From: JAJFFW01 sp965263375
Lineage (GTDB): Bacteria; Pseudomonadota; Alphaproteobacteria; Caulobacterales; Parvularculaceae
Length of the DNA stretch: 64,000 bases
Assembly (NCBI GenBank): GCA_965263375.1
Contig: OZ253669.1
Coordinates: 1-64,000, forward strand
Direction: 5' to 3'
The notes below the pieces were generated by a model, which had not been told where the DNA came from, ran no database searches, and worked only from the letters and a program-made list of their open reading frames with translations. The first letter of the stretch is position 1, and every line of letters starts with the position of its first letter. Shown here piece by piece: positions 42,950 to 51,907 of this stretch. The translations under genes were made by a program, and so were the position numbers.

Positions 42950-44263
42950 ATGGAAAAACGCGATTCTTTTTTTGGGACCTTATTTAAACCGCTTCGCCGG
43001 ACGACTGCGCCTGGTCTTAATGAACTAGCAATTTTGTTAGCTGTCGTTATGGCGCTAAACGCGTTGGCAATCGATATGATGTTGCCAGCGCTTGGACTGA
43101 TCAGCGACGAGCTTAACCTTGCCGGGGAAAATGACCGCCAACTCATCATCTATGCGTTTATCATCGGTAATGGGGTTGCCCAGCTGTTCTTTGGGCCGCT
43201 TGTTGACCGGTTTGGCCGCCGCAAGATTTTGATGGCGTCCTTCGCCGGCTACATCGCGGCCAGTATCTTAAGCGCAATCGCCTCAAACTTTATATTGTTA
43301 CTTGCAGCGCGGGTCGCCCAAGGCGCGTCCACTGCGGGCGCACGGGTCGCCGTTTCCGCCTCCGTGCGTGATCTTGTCGCCGGAAGACGCATGGCCCAGT
43401 TGATCTCGTTTGCGCTTACGATTTTTATGATTGCGCCAATTATCGCCCCAAGCTTGGGGCAAGGGGTCATGATTTTTGGCCATTGGCGTTGGATTTTTGT
43501 ATCGCTGTTATTTTTTGGGATCGTTGTTGGCGTTTGGGCTTATCTGCGCCTGCCGGAAACATTAAGCGTCGACCGGCGCCAACCGCTGTCAGCCAAAGCC
43601 ATTTGGGGCGCATATCGAACATTCTTCACACACCGCATCACCCTTGCTTACAGTACCGCCAGCGCCTTATGTTTTGGCGGCCTATATGCTTATATCGGCA
43701 CATCAGAACAGGTGTTTTTGGAAATCTTCGGTCTTGGCGACATGTTCGGCCCGGTCTTTGCGATTGTTGCCGCGGCGCTTGCGGCTGCGTCGTTTTTGAA
43801 CGTACGCCTCGTTGGCAAATATGGCATGCGTCCCCTAACTCACTATGCCGTGACGCTTCTTTTCTTAGCGAACTTCGCGCATATGATTGCTATCGCAATT
43901 TTCGGCGATCATCTGATCATTTATATGTCCTTTATGGCGGTCTCGTTCTTTTCATTGGGCTTAGTCGGCCCCAATTGTAACGCGCTTTCAATGGAGCCTA
44001 TGGGCCGCATTGCCGGTTATGCGGCCGCCGCGTTTGGGTTTGCGACAACTAGCTTGTCTGCTGTTCTAGGCGTTATCGTGGGCCGTTTTTTCCACGGCTC
44101 GACCTTTCCAATTGCAGTGAGTTTCTGCATTTTTGGCGCATTAGCGCTCAGCCTTATCCTTCGGGCGGAAAGGGGCAAGCTTTATCAAAGCCGCGACGGC
44201 GACCACGAGAAGCCAGACTCAAAAGAGCAAGACCAAGAAACCGATCTGGCGCCGACATCATGA
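42950..44263 (+). CDS. MFS drug-resistance transporter (Bcr/CflA type)
   Basis: A 437-residue, 12-span drug:H+ antiporter of the Bcr/CflA group. Evidence includes IDMMLPALGLISDELNLAGENDRQLIIYAFIIGNGVAQLFFGPLVDRFGRRKIL (helix 1 to the signature loop) and RVAQGASTAGARVAVSASVRDLVAGRRMA, the typical Bcr motif C region. The stop codon overlaps rimM by four bases, which is unusual because rimM normally follows rpsP; see findings. The tail is charged (DHEKPDSKEQDQETDL). Confidence 0.88.
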   Translation: MEKRDSFFGTLFKPLRRTTAPGLNELAILLAVVMALNALAIDMMLPALGLISDELNLAGENDRQLIIYAFIIGNGVAQLFFGPLVDRFGRRKILMASFAGYIAASILSAIASNFILLLAARVAQGASTAGARVAVSASVRDLVAGRRMAQLISFALTIFMIAPIIAPSLGQGVMIFGHWRWIFVSLLFFGIVVGVWAYLRLPETLSVDRRQPLSAKAIWGAYRTFFTHRITLAYSTASALCFGGLYAYIGTSEQVFLEIFGLGDMFGPVFAIVAAALAAASFLNVRLVGKYGMRPLTHYAVTLLFLANFAHMIAIAIFGDHLIIYMSFMAVSFFSLGLVGPNCNALSMEPMGRIAGYAAAAFGFATTSLSAVLGVIVGRFFHGSTFPIAVSFCIFGALALSLILRAERGKLYQSRDGDHEKPDSKEQDQETDLAPTS

Positions 44264-44874
44264 GCCCGCCTAAAAATCTTGTCTGTGTCGGCGCCTTCGC
44301 CAGCGCCCATGGCGTAAAAGGCGCAATCAAGATCAAGGCTTTTACTGAGAACCCCCATGATGTCGCTGCATATGGCCCTGTCCAAACGGAGGATGGGGCA
44401 CGACGTTTTACTCTTAAGGTCATACGCGATCTCCCGAACGGCTGTGTTCTCGCCATGGCGTCGGAGATCCAAAGCCGAGAAGACGCAAAGTCCCTTTCGG
44501 GTTCAAAACTATACATAACCCGAGACGCCCTACCGGACCCAGCTGATGAGGATGACTTTTACACCGAAGATTTAGTGGGCCTGGCCGCTTTTGAGAGCGA
44601 TGGCGCGCCCCTCGGCGTTGTTACGGCGGTCTTTAACTTTGGCGCTGGCGATCTGCTCGAATTAAAGCGCGTGCCTGGCGTCAAAGGCGCGCCGCTTATC
44701 CCCTTCACCAAAGAAGCGGTGCCGACGATTAACCTTGCGGGCGGCTCTCTAATCATCGCCTCGGCCTTTTCGCCCCTGCGCCAGGAAGATGACCCCGATC
44801 AAACGGCGGACCAAGAAGGCGGCGAGTATCGGTGCAAGCCCACTAGCGGGGAAGACGAGGACGCGATAGACTAA
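44260..44874 (+). CDS. rimM: Ribosome maturation factor RimM
   Basis: A 204-residue protein for 30S subunit maturation that binds S19. The N-terminal RimM domain opens with VCVGAFASAHGVKGAIKIKAF; the C-terminal PRC-barrel domain includes DEDDFYTEDLVGLAAFESDGAPLGVVTAVFNFGAGDLLELK and GAPLIPFTKEAVPTINLAGGSLII. Start ATG 44260 overlaps the MFS gene by four bases. rpsP and ffh are not upstream, and trmD is 4.3 kb downstream rather than adjacent. Confidence 0.94.
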   Translation: MSPPKNLVCVGAFASAHGVKGAIKIKAFTENPHDVAAYGPVQTEDGARRFTLKVIRDLPNGCVLAMASEIQSREDAKSLSGSKLYITRDALPDPADEDDFYTEDLVGLAAFESDGAPLGVVTAVFNFGAGDLLELKRVPGVKGAPLIPFTKEAVPTINLAGGSLIIASAFSPLRQEDDPDQTADQEGGEYRCKPTSGEDEDAID

Positions 44875-44935
44875 GCCTTCGCAGCGGCCTTTTGCGCCGC
44901 ACAAGCGGGGAAACAGTGGGCATGGGGGCTGCGCT

Positions 44936-46813
44936 TTGAAAGAACGCATCATTTTTATCGCTGCAGTTGCAGTGTTGGCGATTGGTCTCGTTATTAGTGA
45001 GGTTGCACGGTTTTCTGACCGGGCTCGAACCGAAGCTATCGAAACAGCATTACAACAAACTCAAAATGACGCGCGGGCGGCGCTAGCCGCAGTTATCCAG
45101 CCAGAAGTCATCGCTGAGGCCAGCAAATCGGTCTATGTCGTGCTGATCGATGGGGAATTAAGCGGAACCGCTTTCGTCATTGATCGAAATCGCGGATTGT
45201 TAGCGACCGCCGCCCATGTGGCGGAACATTTGCCCATCCACAAGCATAATCGCCGGGTTGAAGTGCTTAATCAACATACGGGCTCGCGTTTGCCCGTTGC
45301 AGCGGCGCGCCTGCATGCGGGCTATGGCACCTTTACCAAGACCGTAGAAACCTATCGCCCAATGCGCGGCGACGCCCTTTTAATGCGGCCAAAAGCCGTC
45401 GCCGTTGACGAAACGCCATTTGATGTCGGTTTGCTGTTGGTCAATCCGCTCGACCCGGAAACAGGTGAAAATAAGCTTGGTCCAGACTTGCCGATTGCGG
45501 ATGACGCGACCCTGCAAGCCTTAAAAGCGGGCGATCCCGTTGCTGTTGTCGGGTATCCCTATGACCGATTTGGCGAAAGCCAACTTGGCGAGGTCGGCGA
45601 CAGCCGCGCCGAACGCGGCGTCATTGCGGCGATGATCTCGCCGCTTGATAATGTGCGCAGCCCGCGGGACGCCCGCGTGGCGAACTTGATTATCCACCGG
45701 ATGGCGACCGCCGGCGGCAATAGCGGCAGTCCTTTACTCAATGGCGCTGGTGAAGTGGTCGGCATTCACAGCCATGGCTATAGCGGCCCCGATTCAAATG
45801 GCGACGGCCTTGCGCAACGCGCAGATATGCTGCGCGATCTGCTTGAGCCTTTGCGAGAAGAAACAAGGCTGGCGGACCTATTCTCCCCCGCCTGGTCGGA
45901 ACGCCTTTCCCATTGGTTTCGCGCTGAAGACGTTATTCCGTGGACCCATTATGAACGCGTGATCAAGTCCACTATCGCCAAGTCGCGCCGGGTTGACGAA
46001 GTCAACTACGAAACGCCGCCGCCTTTTAAATACGAGAATTTCGAAGACACCCTTTCTGAGTTATTGCCGCGCTATGTGGCCGGCGCCCGCGACCTTGATA
46101 AGAAAGATGTTCGCGGCAGGATCAAACGTATATCGGGCGAGATTTCCCGCAAGCCAGCCTTCGTGATTGAAGGAAGGGGGCTGTATTATGAAAGCTCCTT
46201 TATCATTGATCCAAAAGTTGACACTGTCATCTATGCTTATAATTATGCGGTTGGCCCTTACTCAGGCGCCTGCCGCATCGCAATTTATTGGCGCAAGGAT
46301 GAAGAAGACGTTTTAAAGCGCCTGCGCCCAACTGTGACGGCTGCGCTTTACTTACCCGCTGATGAAGAAGCTGAAAAAGATAAAGCCCAAACTGTCCACC
46401 TCGTGTTCCGCGGCATGCCCGGGTGTAATGATAAGGACCGGAAATTCTTTTTAGGATACGCCTATTGGGAAAAGCCAAGCAACGAACCTGAAGCAAAAGA
46501 TACAACAACCAAAAAGCCCGCGGCGGACGAAGCCGACAAGACCCCTCAACCTGTCGCTGTTCATGGCGAACCAACCAACACCGCCCTGTTAGCGTCAGTC
46601 AATAAAACGTATAAAGACTATATAGGCCGCCCAACGAGTGCTGCGTATCAAAAATTTCGCCAGGCTGCCGCCTGCCGCGGCAAAAACCCGGGCCTAAAAT
46701 GCCAAGGCGTCCCTTCCGTCCGTGTGAATCATATTGATGAAGCCGCAATCAACCCACCCCCAACCGCTTTCCACGCAATAGCCCAGGAGCTTGAGCCGCT
46801 TAATCAAGAATAG
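44936..46813 (+). CDS. Membrane-anchored trypsin-like serine protease with long C-terminal region
   Basis: A 625-residue protein. An N-terminal membrane segment (IIFIAAVAVLAIGLVISEVARF) is followed by a chymotrypsin-fold protease with H94 (ATAAHVAEH), D163 (FDVGLL) and S263 (GGNSGSPL), and a substrate-pocket stretch GEVVGIHSHGYSG. After residue 330 comes about 300 residues with no domain I recognise, with a Lys/Glu/Pro-rich linker (DTTTKKPAADEADKTPQP) and a C-terminal Cys pair (AACRGKNPGLKC). The start is TTG 44936 behind GGGGG. There is no PDZ domain, so it is not DegP-like. It precedes an unknown lipoprotein gene. Confidence 0.85.
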   Translation: MKERIIFIAAVAVLAIGLVISEVARFSDRARTEAIETALQQTQNDARAALAAVIQPEVIAEASKSVYVVLIDGELSGTAFVIDRNRGLLATAAHVAEHLPIHKHNRRVEVLNQHTGSRLPVAAARLHAGYGTFTKTVETYRPMRGDALLMRPKAVAVDETPFDVGLLLVNPLDPETGENKLGPDLPIADDATLQALKAGDPVAVVGYPYDRFGESQLGEVGDSRAERGVIAAMISPLDNVRSPRDARVANLIIHRMATAGGNSGSPLLNGAGEVVGIHSHGYSGPDSNGDGLAQRADMLRDLLEPLREETRLADLFSPAWSERLSHWFRAEDVIPWTHYERVIKSTIAKSRRVDEVNYETPPPFKYENFEDTLSELLPRYVAGARDLDKKDVRGRIKRISGEISRKPAFVIEGRGLYYESSFIIDPKVDTVIYAYNYAVGPYSGACRIAIYWRKDEEDVLKRLRPTVTAALYLPADEEAEKDKAQTVHLVFRGMPGCNDKDRKFFLGYAYWEKPSNEPEAKDTTTKKPAADEADKTPQPVAVHGEPTNTALLASVNKTYKDYIGRPTSAAYQKFRQAAACRGKNPGLKCQGVPSVRVNHIDEAAINPPPTAFHAIAQELEPLNQE

Positions 46814-46899
46814 GTATTGCGCTTGGCGGGAAGGCAAAGCCGTCAAAAGACCGTTTCCTGGAATATCAACCACCTCCTATACCATTGTATTTCCTGCAG

Positions 46900-46934
46900 A
46901 ATTTTCTAGGGTTGACCAAAGCAGCTAGAAAATT
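46900..46934. promoter_or_regulatory. Inverted repeat AATTTTCTAG-N15-CTAGAAAATT
   Basis: Perfect ten-base arms around a 15-base spacer that contains TTGACC (46912), a possible -35 box. It lies in the 211-base gap between the protease and lipoprotein genes, about 90 bases before the latter. Nothing else was recognised in this gap. Confidence 0.6.
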
Positions 46935-47024
46935 AACCATACTGGCGTGGGGCGGGGCTTGCAGTGTTGGGGTATTTGGCCCGCTTCCCAAAACAAATAA
47001 TTATATACCGATAAGGGGTGGGTC

Positions 47025-49088
47025 ATGAAGAAATTTGCCTGTGTAAGCGCGGCTATGTCATTAGTCGCCAGTTGCGCATCAACACCAAGCGATGTTGGGG
47101 GACTAACCCGTGTCCCAGATCTTACAACTCAGATGGACACCGGATGCGTCGTTAATTCACGTCAACCCGTTTGGGCGTATTTGGGAACCCGCGAACAAGC
47201 AGCCAATCGCGCAAAAGACGTGTTAGATCTGGATAACCCAGGCCCCAGTTGGGGGGATGCGGATTTAGATTGGCTTCCCCGTGAGCTAAAAAGATCAGAA
47301 CGACAGAGGGATACAAAAAAACAACAAGTCAAAGATCTTGAAGCTATCTCTCCTGGTGACAATGGCGCCCCCCATGAAAAGATCCAAGAACGGATTGCAA
47401 AGCTTAAAGACGAGATCATTGATTTAGAACTAGACATATCTGACCTAAAGGCTCGGATGGCTGATAATGAAATCGACCCCGATTATAATTCCACTAAAGA
47501 ACTTTTAAGCATCGACGAACTTCGCGGCTCTCGCGTACCGAGCTATGCCAATAGAATAGACATGCAAAGTCGCGCTTATATGGGCGTTAATATTCGGTAC
47601 GTAAACCTAGACACAAATATGGGCGTTACGGGGCGGACCTACTATCCAGCCATTCAAACCACTTTAGGCTTTTCCACTATTAATGGTGAAAAGAAATTCG
47701 ACTACGTTACAACAGCGCCGCAGGTTCTTACCGAGAATAAAACCCATCCAAGCCGGGTTTTAATTAAAAACCGACAATTACTAACGCCGACGCCGTACCT
47801 TGGCGGCGGCCTGCGGGCCGAGCTTGGCATCATTGCAGTTTCTTCAGGGGACGTTGCAGAAAGCGCCCTTTCTATTGTTGACAATGTTTCCCAAGTAACG
47901 GGTCTTTCCTTTGTTTCCCAAATCGGCGCCTTTGGGCGCGTCGTTAAAGAAGGGGTTGATCGCATACTGAGCGTCGATAAGGATTCCGTTTACAGGGCTG
48001 GCGTTGCAACCGCATGGGAAGAACCAATAATCGGGTATTGGGTCCTATTATGGCCGCAGCAAGATTGGAACAAACGGTTTATCGATTATTTCAAAATCAG
48101 GTTTGGATCCGGGCTGACAAACAAAACCCAGAAAAAACTTGCGCAATACATAAAGCACAATGGTTTTAATGTTTGCGACTTAGTGATCGGCTACAGCCGT
48201 TTTGGACCTGATAATTCAGCTACACAGGCAATCGGACTGAATGCAGAACCTCAACTCTATCTTCGAATTCGTGATGAATTCTTTATAAATTTGATTAGAG
48301 AGGAAATAGGCGGGGGCAACGTTCGCCCAGACCATGAAATTTTAAAAGGGGATGAATTTTTCTGGAATCTTTCCGGCATCAGCTGGGCTTTAATCGAAAC
48401 TGAAGCATTTACGGGGCATCCAGACATTTACCGTGTTCCCAACCTAGCTGACAATTATGCAGCCATCCAAGAAGCTTTTACGAAAGCCGACATCGAAGGC
48501 GCTCGTAAACGCTTAGGCGATTTCCAGGCGTTTGTGCGCCGGTCGCCGGATTTAACAAGCCGCGATAAAGATCGCCTGGCCAATACGGCTGCTAAAAGGT
48601 TCCAACAATATTGTAACTTTTTGGTAGATACGTTTCAGAAATTAAAAGACCAAGAAGATAAGCCCGACAATCCCAGGAGCAAGCAATGCAGCTATACGAT
48701 TGCGGCTAACGGCGGCGGGGGCGTGGTTGTAGAAACCCCACCCAAACCTGAAGATGCATCACAAGATAGTGACACACCGGAAGGGGACGCGTTGATTGTT
48801 CCCGATGAGAACGAAATTGTCGGCTTTAGCAATGAAACCGGCGCGGCAGCAATAAGCGTCAATTACTCAAGCCACAGCAAAGAAATGGCGCCATGGACAC
48901 CGAAAGACACTTCGCGCACCACCATGAACGAGTTCCAGAAGATCTTAAAAGACGGTGGTTTAAGCGACTTCTATAAAGCTTATCAGCGCACTGAGATTAT
49001 CTATCTTGATGAGCCGACGATTAAGCACTACCCGATTGAGGAGCTAAATTACACCGTGACACGGCCGGGTGAAGAAAACGCAAATTAA
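47025..49088 (+). CDS. Large predicted lipoprotein of unknown family
   Basis: A 687-residue protein; I do not recognise it. The signal peptide ends in the lipobox LVASC (C17). Residues about 87-147 are strongly charged and predicted coiled coil (LPRELKRSERQRDTKKQQVKD, IQERIAKLKDEIIDLELDISDLKARM). A central region with YYPAIQTTLGFSTI, YLGGGLRAELGIIAVSSGDVAESALSIVDNVSQVTG and YWVLLWPQQDWNKRFIDYF looks like a beta-rich envelope domain. An acidic linker (PKPEDASQDSDTPEGDA) precedes a short C-terminal domain. It follows a trypsin-like protease and ends at its own terminator; it may be that protease's partner or substrate. Confidence 0.8.
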   Translation: MKKFACVSAAMSLVASCASTPSDVGGLTRVPDLTTQMDTGCVVNSRQPVWAYLGTREQAANRAKDVLDLDNPGPSWGDADLDWLPRELKRSERQRDTKKQQVKDLEAISPGDNGAPHEKIQERIAKLKDEIIDLELDISDLKARMADNEIDPDYNSTKELLSIDELRGSRVPSYANRIDMQSRAYMGVNIRYVNLDTNMGVTGRTYYPAIQTTLGFSTINGEKKFDYVTTAPQVLTENKTHPSRVLIKNRQLLTPTPYLGGGLRAELGIIAVSSGDVAESALSIVDNVSQVTGLSFVSQIGAFGRVVKEGVDRILSVDKDSVYRAGVATAWEEPIIGYWVLLWPQQDWNKRFIDYFKIRFGSGLTNKTQKKLAQYIKHNGFNVCDLVIGYSRFGPDNSATQAIGLNAEPQLYLRIRDEFFINLIREEIGGGNVRPDHEILKGDEFFWNLSGISWALIETEAFTGHPDIYRVPNLADNYAAIQEAFTKADIEGARKRLGDFQAFVRRSPDLTSRDKDRLANTAAKRFQQYCNFLVDTFQKLKDQEDKPDNPRSKQCSYTIAANGGGGVVVETPPKPEDASQDSDTPEGDALIVPDENEIVGFSNETGAAAISVNYSSHSKEMAPWTPKDTSRTTMNEFQKILKDGGLSDFYKAYQRTEIIYLDEPTIKHYPIEELNYTVTRPGEENAN

Positions 49089-49115
49089 GGCGCGTTTGGC
49101 ATAAACAAGACAAAG

Positions 49116-49146
49116 AAGGCTCCGGCGTCAAACCGGAGCCTTTTTT
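49116..49146 (+). terminator. Terminator after the lipoprotein gene
   Basis: AAGGCTCCGG/CCGGAGCCTT forms ten perfect pairs around CGTCAAA and is followed by TTTT. It separates the protease-lipoprotein pair from trmD. Confidence 0.92.
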
Positions 49147-49220
49147 AGAGCGCTCATCAGCGCAGCCCAAACGCACGCCCCCTTGCAGGGGCCGGGCTGA
49201 CGTGGCAATGCTCACCCCTC

Positions 49221-49934
49221 ATGTGGAACGCAACGATTTTAACCCTCTTCCCGGATCTGTTTCCCGGGCCCCTTGACGCTTCGGTGCTTGGACGGGCGCA
49301 GAGCGAGGGGCTTTGGGCGCTAGATACGGTCGATATCCGCGACTTTTCCGACAATTCATATGGCTCTGTCGACGCGCCGCCCTTTGGCGGCGGCGCGGGG
49401 CTCGTGATGCGGGTTGATATTCTAGCCGCGGCGATCGACAGCATCGCGAAACAAGACCGGCCTATTTTATACCTCTCCCCGCGCGGCAAACCCTTTACAC
49501 AGGCGCGCGCCCGTGCGCTCGCGGACGGCCCGGGCCTCATCGCCCTTTGTGGCCGTTTTGAGGGGGTCGACGCCCGTTTGATGGAGGCGCGGGGCGTTGA
49601 GGAGGTCTCAATCGGCGATTTTGTGCTCGCAGGGGGAGAAATCGCCGCAATGGCGATGATTGAGGCTTGCGTCAGGCTCATCCCCGGCGTATTAGGCTCC
49701 GCTCAGTCTCTTGCGGAGGAAAGTTTCTCCAAAAGCGCTGAAGGCCCTGACGCGACGCTACTTGAATATCCTCAATATGCGCGACCAAGGGAATTTGAAG
49801 GTTTAAAAACGCCGTCGGTTTTGTTGTCTGGTGACCACAAAGCCATCGCCGAATGGCGGCGGCAAAAAGCGGAAGAAATAACGCGCGCGCGACGACCGGA
49901 TCTTTTGCCCCCTAACGTTGAAGGCGGCGAATAA
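49221..49934 (+). CDS. trmD: tRNA (guanine-N1-)-methyltransferase
   Basis: A 237-residue SPOUT methyltransferase that makes m1G37 in tRNAs reading CNN codons. The conserved opening TILTLFPDLFPGPLDASVLGRAQSEG, DAPPFGGGAGLVMR, the trefoil-knot SAM site LCGRFEGVDARLMEARGVEEVSIGDFVLAGGE and LLEYPQYARPREFEG are intact. Start ATG 49221. It is followed by rplS after 44 bases, the usual order, but its normal upstream partner rimM is 4.3 kb away. Confidence 0.96.
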   Translation: MWNATILTLFPDLFPGPLDASVLGRAQSEGLWALDTVDIRDFSDNSYGSVDAPPFGGGAGLVMRVDILAAAIDSIAKQDRPILYLSPRGKPFTQARARALADGPGLIALCGRFEGVDARLMEARGVEEVSIGDFVLAGGEIAAMAMIEACVRLIPGVLGSAQSLAEESFSKSAEGPDATLLEYPQYARPREFEGLKTPSVLLSGDHKAIAEWRRQKAEEITRARRPDLLPPNVEGGE

Positions 49935-49978
49935 AAAGAGCGGTCCTATCCGGCGGATGACAACAAGGAACGCGAGCC

Positions 49979-50356
49979 ATGAACATTATTGAAGAGCTTG
50001 AAAAAGAGCACATTAAAGAATTGAACAAAGACGTGCCGGAATTCGCCCCTGGCGATACGGTGCGCGTTAGCGTGAAAGTGCGCGAAGGTCAGCGCGAACG
50101 CCTTCAGGCGTTTGAAGGCGTATGTATCGCCCGCTCAGGCGGCGGCCTGCATGAAGCTTTCACCGTTCGTAAAATTTCCTTCGGTGAAGGTGTTGAGCGG
50201 GTTTTCCCAATCTATTCGCCGCTGGTTGATTCAATCGACGTCGTACGCCGCGGTAAAGTACGCCGCGCGAAACTTTACTATCTGCGTGAGCGTCGCGGTA
50301 AGTCAGCGCGGATCGCGGAAAAAGTCGATCACCGCAAATCAGCGAAAAAATCGTAA
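49979..50356 (+). CDS. rplS: 50S ribosomal protein L19
   Basis: A 125-residue ribosomal protein located at the subunit interface. It contains EFAPGDTVRVSVKVREGQRERLQAFEGVCIARSGGGLHEAFTVRKISFGEGVERVFPIYSPLVDSIDVVRRGKVRRAKLYYLRERRGKSARI, the L19 consensus almost throughout. Start ATG 49979; the gene forms a unit with trmD. A terminator follows at 50388. Confidence 0.97.
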   Translation: MNIIEELEKEHIKELNKDVPEFAPGDTVRVSVKVREGQRERLQAFEGVCIARSGGGLHEAFTVRKISFGEGVERVFPIYSPLVDSIDVVRRGKVRRAKLYYLRERRGKSARIAEKVDHRKSAKKS

Positions 50357-50387
50357 ACCTTACGCGCACCGCAAGGTCAATTTAATT

Positions 50388-50416
50388 AGCCCGCTCGGTA
50401 TTCTCCGGTGCGGGCT
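50388..50416 (+). terminator. Terminator after rplS
   Basis: AGCCCGC and GCGGGCT form a seven-pair stem around a 15-base loop and are followed by TTTGCTTT. It lies 31 bases after the L19 stop. Confidence 0.7.
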
Positions 50417-50458
50417 TTTGCTTTATGGAGGAACTTAAACAATACGGGAGGGTTCCCC

Positions 50459-51001
50459 ATGCTCAGCTTACTCTTTTGGTTCTTTGTAATTGTTGTCCTC
50501 GCCTTTGTCGTCTTTGGCTATCTATTGCCTGATAAAGTTCATATCGTTCGCTCAACCATCATCAATGCGCCCGCTGACAAAGTCTTCGCCCATATAAGCG
50601 ACTTTAATAAATGGGACGCCTGGTCCCCATGGGCGAAAATTGACCCAGATGCGAAGTTTGAAATCACCGGCGAAGGCATTGGCCAGCGCATGGCATGGAG
50701 CAGCACCCATCGTGAAGTGATGACCGGCGCGCAAGAGATTGTGGAACTTTCACCGCCCCATAAAATGAAAAGCGCCCTAGATTTTGGCGATATGGGTGTC
50801 GCGCATGCGACCTTCACCCTTGAATCACCATCACAGGGCGCCACACGCGTGAGCTGGGCGTTAGACACGAATATGCGCGAGGGCGTACCCGTCCTGCGCC
50901 AACCAATGGCCACCTATATGGGCTTTTTCATGGATAAATTCATGGACAAACCCTATACGGAAGGCCTTGCCAAACTTAAAGAAGTGGTAGAGGCGGAATA
51001 A
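50459..51001 (+). CDS. SRPBCC (START/Bet v 1-like) family protein with N-terminal membrane anchor
   Basis: A 180-residue protein. An N-terminal membrane helix (LLFWFFVIVVLAFVVFGYLL) precedes a SRPBCC fold recognisable in VRSTIINAPADKVFAHISDFNKWDAWSPWAKIDPDAKF and GVAHATFTLESPSQGATRVSWALD. Such domains bind hydrophobic ligands; annotation as polyketide cyclase is conventional rather than proven. ATG 50459 has GGGAGGG upstream and is preferred over ATG 50408. Confidence 0.85.
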   Translation: MLSLLFWFFVIVVLAFVVFGYLLPDKVHIVRSTIINAPADKVFAHISDFNKWDAWSPWAKIDPDAKFEITGEGIGQRMAWSSTHREVMTGAQEIVELSPPHKMKSALDFGDMGVAHATFTLESPSQGATRVSWALDTNMREGVPVLRQPMATYMGFFMDKFMDKPYTEGLAKLKEVVEAE

Positions 51002-51080
51002 CCGCACTTGCTAAGCCCCTGCCCATTAGCAATTCATATTTCTCTGGGCAATAAGGCAATGAGGGAGATCGGCGCCGCTA

Positions 51081-51902
51081 ATGGATGCTGGCTTGCAACT
51101 TTACTCATTACGGGAACAACTTGCCGAGGACGCCGCGGCGATCATATCCGCGATCGGCAAGCTTGGCTTCACCGATGCCGAGGGCTATGACCTCATTCAC
51201 CTAAAATCCATTCTGCCCCTCTTAGAGAACGAAGGGATTACTGTCCGTTCTTCTTTTTTATTGTGGTCGCACATCACAGGGCGTCACGACCTCGCCCAAC
51301 AGATCGGATATCCATGGATGCCAGCCCATTGGGGCATTGACCATGAGATTGAGCTAGCGCATGCACTTGGCCTCAAAAGATTAGTATGCGGCTATCTTTT
51401 ACCGGAAGAACGCAGCTCGTTCGATGATTTTAAAAGACTAGCTGAACAACTCAATAAAGCTGGCGAAGCATGCCACGCGGCGGGCATTGGCTTGCTTTAT
51501 CACAACCACACATTTGAGTTTTTTGAACAAGAAGGTCAAACGCCTTACACCTACCTTCAAGACAATACGTCTCCAGACTATGTTGGATTTGAGCTCGATG
51601 TCTTATGGGTCCAATTTGCTGGCTGGTCGCCCATCGACGTAATGGCCGCTTTAGGAAACAGGCTGAAAGCGCTTCATCTCAAATCAGGCGCCGCGGAATA
51701 TTTGCCCCTGCGCGATGAAAAGACATTACCATTATCAGGTCACGACCATCCGCTTGGCGCGGGCAACGTTGACATCCCGCCAATCCTTGATGCCATTAGA
51801 GACCGGCAAGATGTACATCTTTATATCGAACAAGAATACGGTCGCGATCTGATAAAAAGCCTAGGCGTTAGCTTAAATTTCGTGCGCTCATATTCTTCTT
51901 AA
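51081..51902 (+). CDS. Sugar phosphate isomerase/epimerase family TIM-barrel protein
   Basis: A 273-residue xylose-isomerase-like TIM-barrel protein (AP_endonuc_2 family). Candidate metal-binding residues are visible in YHNHTFEF, ELDVLW, and HLKSG, with E in YIEQEYGR near the end. The chain starts MDAGLQLYSLREQLAED, a typical first strand. Substrate and reaction cannot be told. Start ATG 51081. It converges with bioB, five bases apart. Confidence 0.85.
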   Translation: MDAGLQLYSLREQLAEDAAAIISAIGKLGFTDAEGYDLIHLKSILPLLENEGITVRSSFLLWSHITGRHDLAQQIGYPWMPAHWGIDHEIELAHALGLKRLVCGYLLPEERSSFDDFKRLAEQLNKAGEACHAAGIGLLYHNHTFEFFEQEGQTPYTYLQDNTSPDYVGFELDVLWVQFAGWSPIDVMAALGNRLKALHLKSGAAEYLPLRDEKTLPLSGHDHPLGAGNVDIPPILDAIRDRQDVHLYIEQEYGRDLIKSLGVSLNFVRSYSS

Positions 51903-51907
51903 TGTGG

